In this document: one piece after another, positions 20,606-22,500 of the stretch
How positions within the stretch are numbered: the stretch's first letter is position 1
Layout: the number at the start of each line of letters is the position of its first letter
NCBI GenBank assembly: GCA_037179515.1
Contig: JAXCGZ010020801.1
Coordinates: 1 to 22,500, forward strand
Source: Halocaridina rubra
Lineage: Eukaryota > Arthropoda > Malacostraca > Decapoda > Atyidae
Reading direction: 5' to 3'
Length of the DNA: 22,500 nucleotides
Position numbers and translations under genes: made by a program
Notes under the pieces: model-generated
The model's input: the letters and a program-made list of their open reading frames with translations, nothing else
Told to the model about the DNA's origin: nothing
Database searches by the model: none

Positions 20606-20766
20606 TGAGTATCATTACCTCATCTATGCCTTGTCCTTAATCATTTAGTTTTTCCTCGTCTTGATTTTTTCTTCGTGCCTGGGTCTTCATTGATGAGGGC
20701 AATTTCCTTGCCTGTCCTGGTATTACACTCTTAAAAAAATAACCCCGGCATAGTTCAATATTGGGA

Positions 20767-22150
20767 TCAATATTGCTGGAGTTTTACTAAGTAGCAAAAA
20801 TGCTGCCTATAAACGCTTCCTATGAATTTTCTTTCTGGATCCTCCTCTTTTTCTTCTGCTTCTGTCCTCCTGTTTTCTTCCTCCACTTTTTCTGGTTGTA
20901 AAGTGATAATTTCTTTGTTTGAAAGTACTTTCACTTCTTGGTTAAGCAATACCTCCAAATCTTCCACATTGCATTCTAAAGCCAATTGTATGGGGAATTT
21001 AATGATTCCCTTATTACTATATTCCAGGTCACTATTACTGTCAAAACCAGCAAAGTACTTGCATATCTCTTAGGACATTTTTTTCAGATGCCATTCAAAC
21101 ACTTTTGGGTGATAGCACCCTACACAGCAGCAATATTTTTTTATGCAAGTAAAAATATATAATATTTTCCAGAACTCTCTAAACGACAGTTCTGGATTTG
21201 CATATGTTAAAAATATGGCTTGGATGAATGTGATCTGAAGATAGGTTGCTTTAAAAATAGCAGCCAAACCTTGGTTCATAGGTTGGATAACTGGAATGGT
21301 ATTTGAGACAAAATGCAGTGGTTGTCCAGAGGATTATACGAAACCAATAAACTCCTGAGCAGTATTCCTTTCTCCAAACAATATTCCCGAAGTTGAAATA
21401 TAAAACAGTTGAAGAACCAATCTTTGCATAGTCCTAATTCATCTGCACTCTGAGGTTAGAGTGGTAGGAGATGGAAAGCGTTTGCTTGTTTATATTTTCA
21501 AGTGCCCAAGGGTTTTCAGAGTGGCAAACAAATAAAGGCTTGAGGGTAAAACCTGCCATGTAGCCCCCAACTTGCAAAGTCACCTTATCCTAAAATCCTC
21601 AAAGCCAGGAATGATGTTGACTTCTTTGTGGACGTAAGTGATGGCTAGCATTTCAACATTCTGTGCTCTCCTCAATTACCTTCTCCCATATTGAGAAAAT
21701 CTAGTAGATCCACAAACCTTTCAGCTGTTTCCACATTCCACATGCTACTATTCCATTCACTCTAACATTGTGCATCTCAAAACTTTTCTTAAACCACTTG
21801 AACCATCCAGTATCTACAACGAATTCCTGAGTCAGATTTGCCAGCCCACCCCTTAAAATCCAGGAAAAGACTTCTAACCTTCATTTGTATTGATAAAATA
21901 CTTAATAGGTTTCTTTTCTGGACCTAATCATCCTTTCACACATACAGCAACTCCATTTTACTGTTGAGCCTGGTACTTTACTTCGTGAGCACAGTTGATA
22001 GCATAATTGCTGAATTTTTCAGCGCTTTAACAATGTGGTCTTTATCCTTATTGATAGTTGACATAGTAGCTAGAGATCACGAGCGAAAGCATTCACCCTC
22101 TCTCCTCCTATGTACTGCCTAATAACTCCCACTTTCATATGCATATTTAA
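20767..22150 (-). pseudogene. Decayed Tigger/pogo-family DDE transposase
   Basis: Several frames on the minus strand add up to an almost full-length Tigger-like transposase. In order: VIRQYIGGERVNAFARDL and STINKDKDHI (first helix-turn-helix, from about 22138); GWFKWFKKSFEMHNV (CENP-B-type DNA-binding domain, about 21800); VETAERFVDLL; PGFEDFRIR; and VTLQVGGYMAGFTLKPLF with CHSENPWALENINK (start of the DDE core, 21437-21585). Then come VIQPMNQGLAAIFKATYLQ (about 21230-21290), FREFWKILYI, NVEDLEVLL, and a Glu-rich C-terminal tail ending at 20767. Frameshifts and stops (for example 21434-21436 and 21070-21072) break it, and the first Asp region is not readable. No terminal inverted repeats were found by eye. 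Family membership is from the conserved motif order; it is an inactive fossil. Confidence 0.8.
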
Positions 22151-22254
22151 GGTCTTCCTTTCCTTACTGGAACTTGTGGAAGTAGAGAAAAATTATTTCC
22201 TCTTCATAGACATTGTGACGGTTTTGGAAAATCACTGTGAACACACAAACAATA

Positions 22255-22354
<100 letters not shown>

Positions 22355-22500
22355 AACTGACTGCAATGGTTATTGACAGCAGACTGAGTACTAGATGACT
22401 GACTGAACATTATGCTTAGATGCTTGCACTGCCTACCAATGGAAAACGATTGCACATCCACCTGGGCAACACTCACACTGGAAGTCGTGGCTGCACAAAG

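Noticed and set aside
20756..20775. CAATATTG repeated twice four bases apart, next to the Tigger end
   Set aside because: Considered as a terminal repeat of the transposon, but no matching inverted copy was found at the other end; may be chance in AT-rich DNA.

Overview
The window looks like non-coding, repeat-dominated DNA from an invertebrate animal. The AT-rich base composition, very long (AT)n and (GA)n microsatellites, and a mixture of young CR1-like LINEs, an older LINE and a Tigger relic would fit a decapod crustacean. That is an inference from general resemblance and no host gene confirms it. No host protein-coding gene, tRNA, rRNA or CRISPR array was recognised.

Positions 1 to about 19,000 hold a dense cluster of closely related copies of one non-LTR retrotransposon family, all on the minus strand. 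I call them Z, A, B, C, D and E, plus a short nested copy G. The reconstructed full length is about 4.3 kb. Reading 5' to 3' on the minus strand, an element has a short 5' UTR and then ORF1 (about 327 aa: Gly-rich N-terminus, coiled coil, SGNH/GDSL-type esterase domain). ORF2 follows (about 1,023 aa: apurinic-type endonuclease, reverse transcriptase, C-terminal tail), in a -1 frame that overlaps the end of ORF1. A 3' UTR ends in tandem 8-bp units (TTCTTATG on the element strand). The esterase ORF1 and the 3' octamer repeat are hallmarks of the CR1/L2 group.

Layout: 1-102 is the 5' tip of copy Z, joined in frame inside the ORF2 of copy A (103-1686). Then come a unique spacer, copy B (1967-5553, 5'-truncated), a hairpin with a (GA)50 tract, a short spacer, and copy C (5775 to about 9900), which is the most intact. 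A scrambled mosaic junction follows at about 9886-10195. Next are copy D (to 14142, badly broken), an AT-rich tract, and copy E (14276-18992), which is interrupted by the 406-bp nested copy G at 14821-15226. A 384-bp (TA)n tract lies at 19004-19387.

To the right there are only older relics. A plus-strand reverse transcriptase C-terminus of a different LINE lies at about 20052-20605. A decayed Tigger/pogo-family transposase, readable from its N-terminal helix-turn-helix to its acidic C-terminus, lies on the minus strand at about 22150-20767. An (ACAT)n-(AT)n microsatellite lies at 22255-22352.

Functionally, ORF1 and ORF2 are the two proteins of a target-primed reverse transcription machine. 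Every copy in the window carries at least one defect or uncertain segment. Copies C and E are close enough to intact to imply recent activity. I see no new cellular system here. The most notable points are the nested and fused insertions, the conserved ORF1/ORF2 overlap, and a junction that looks like an assembly artefact.
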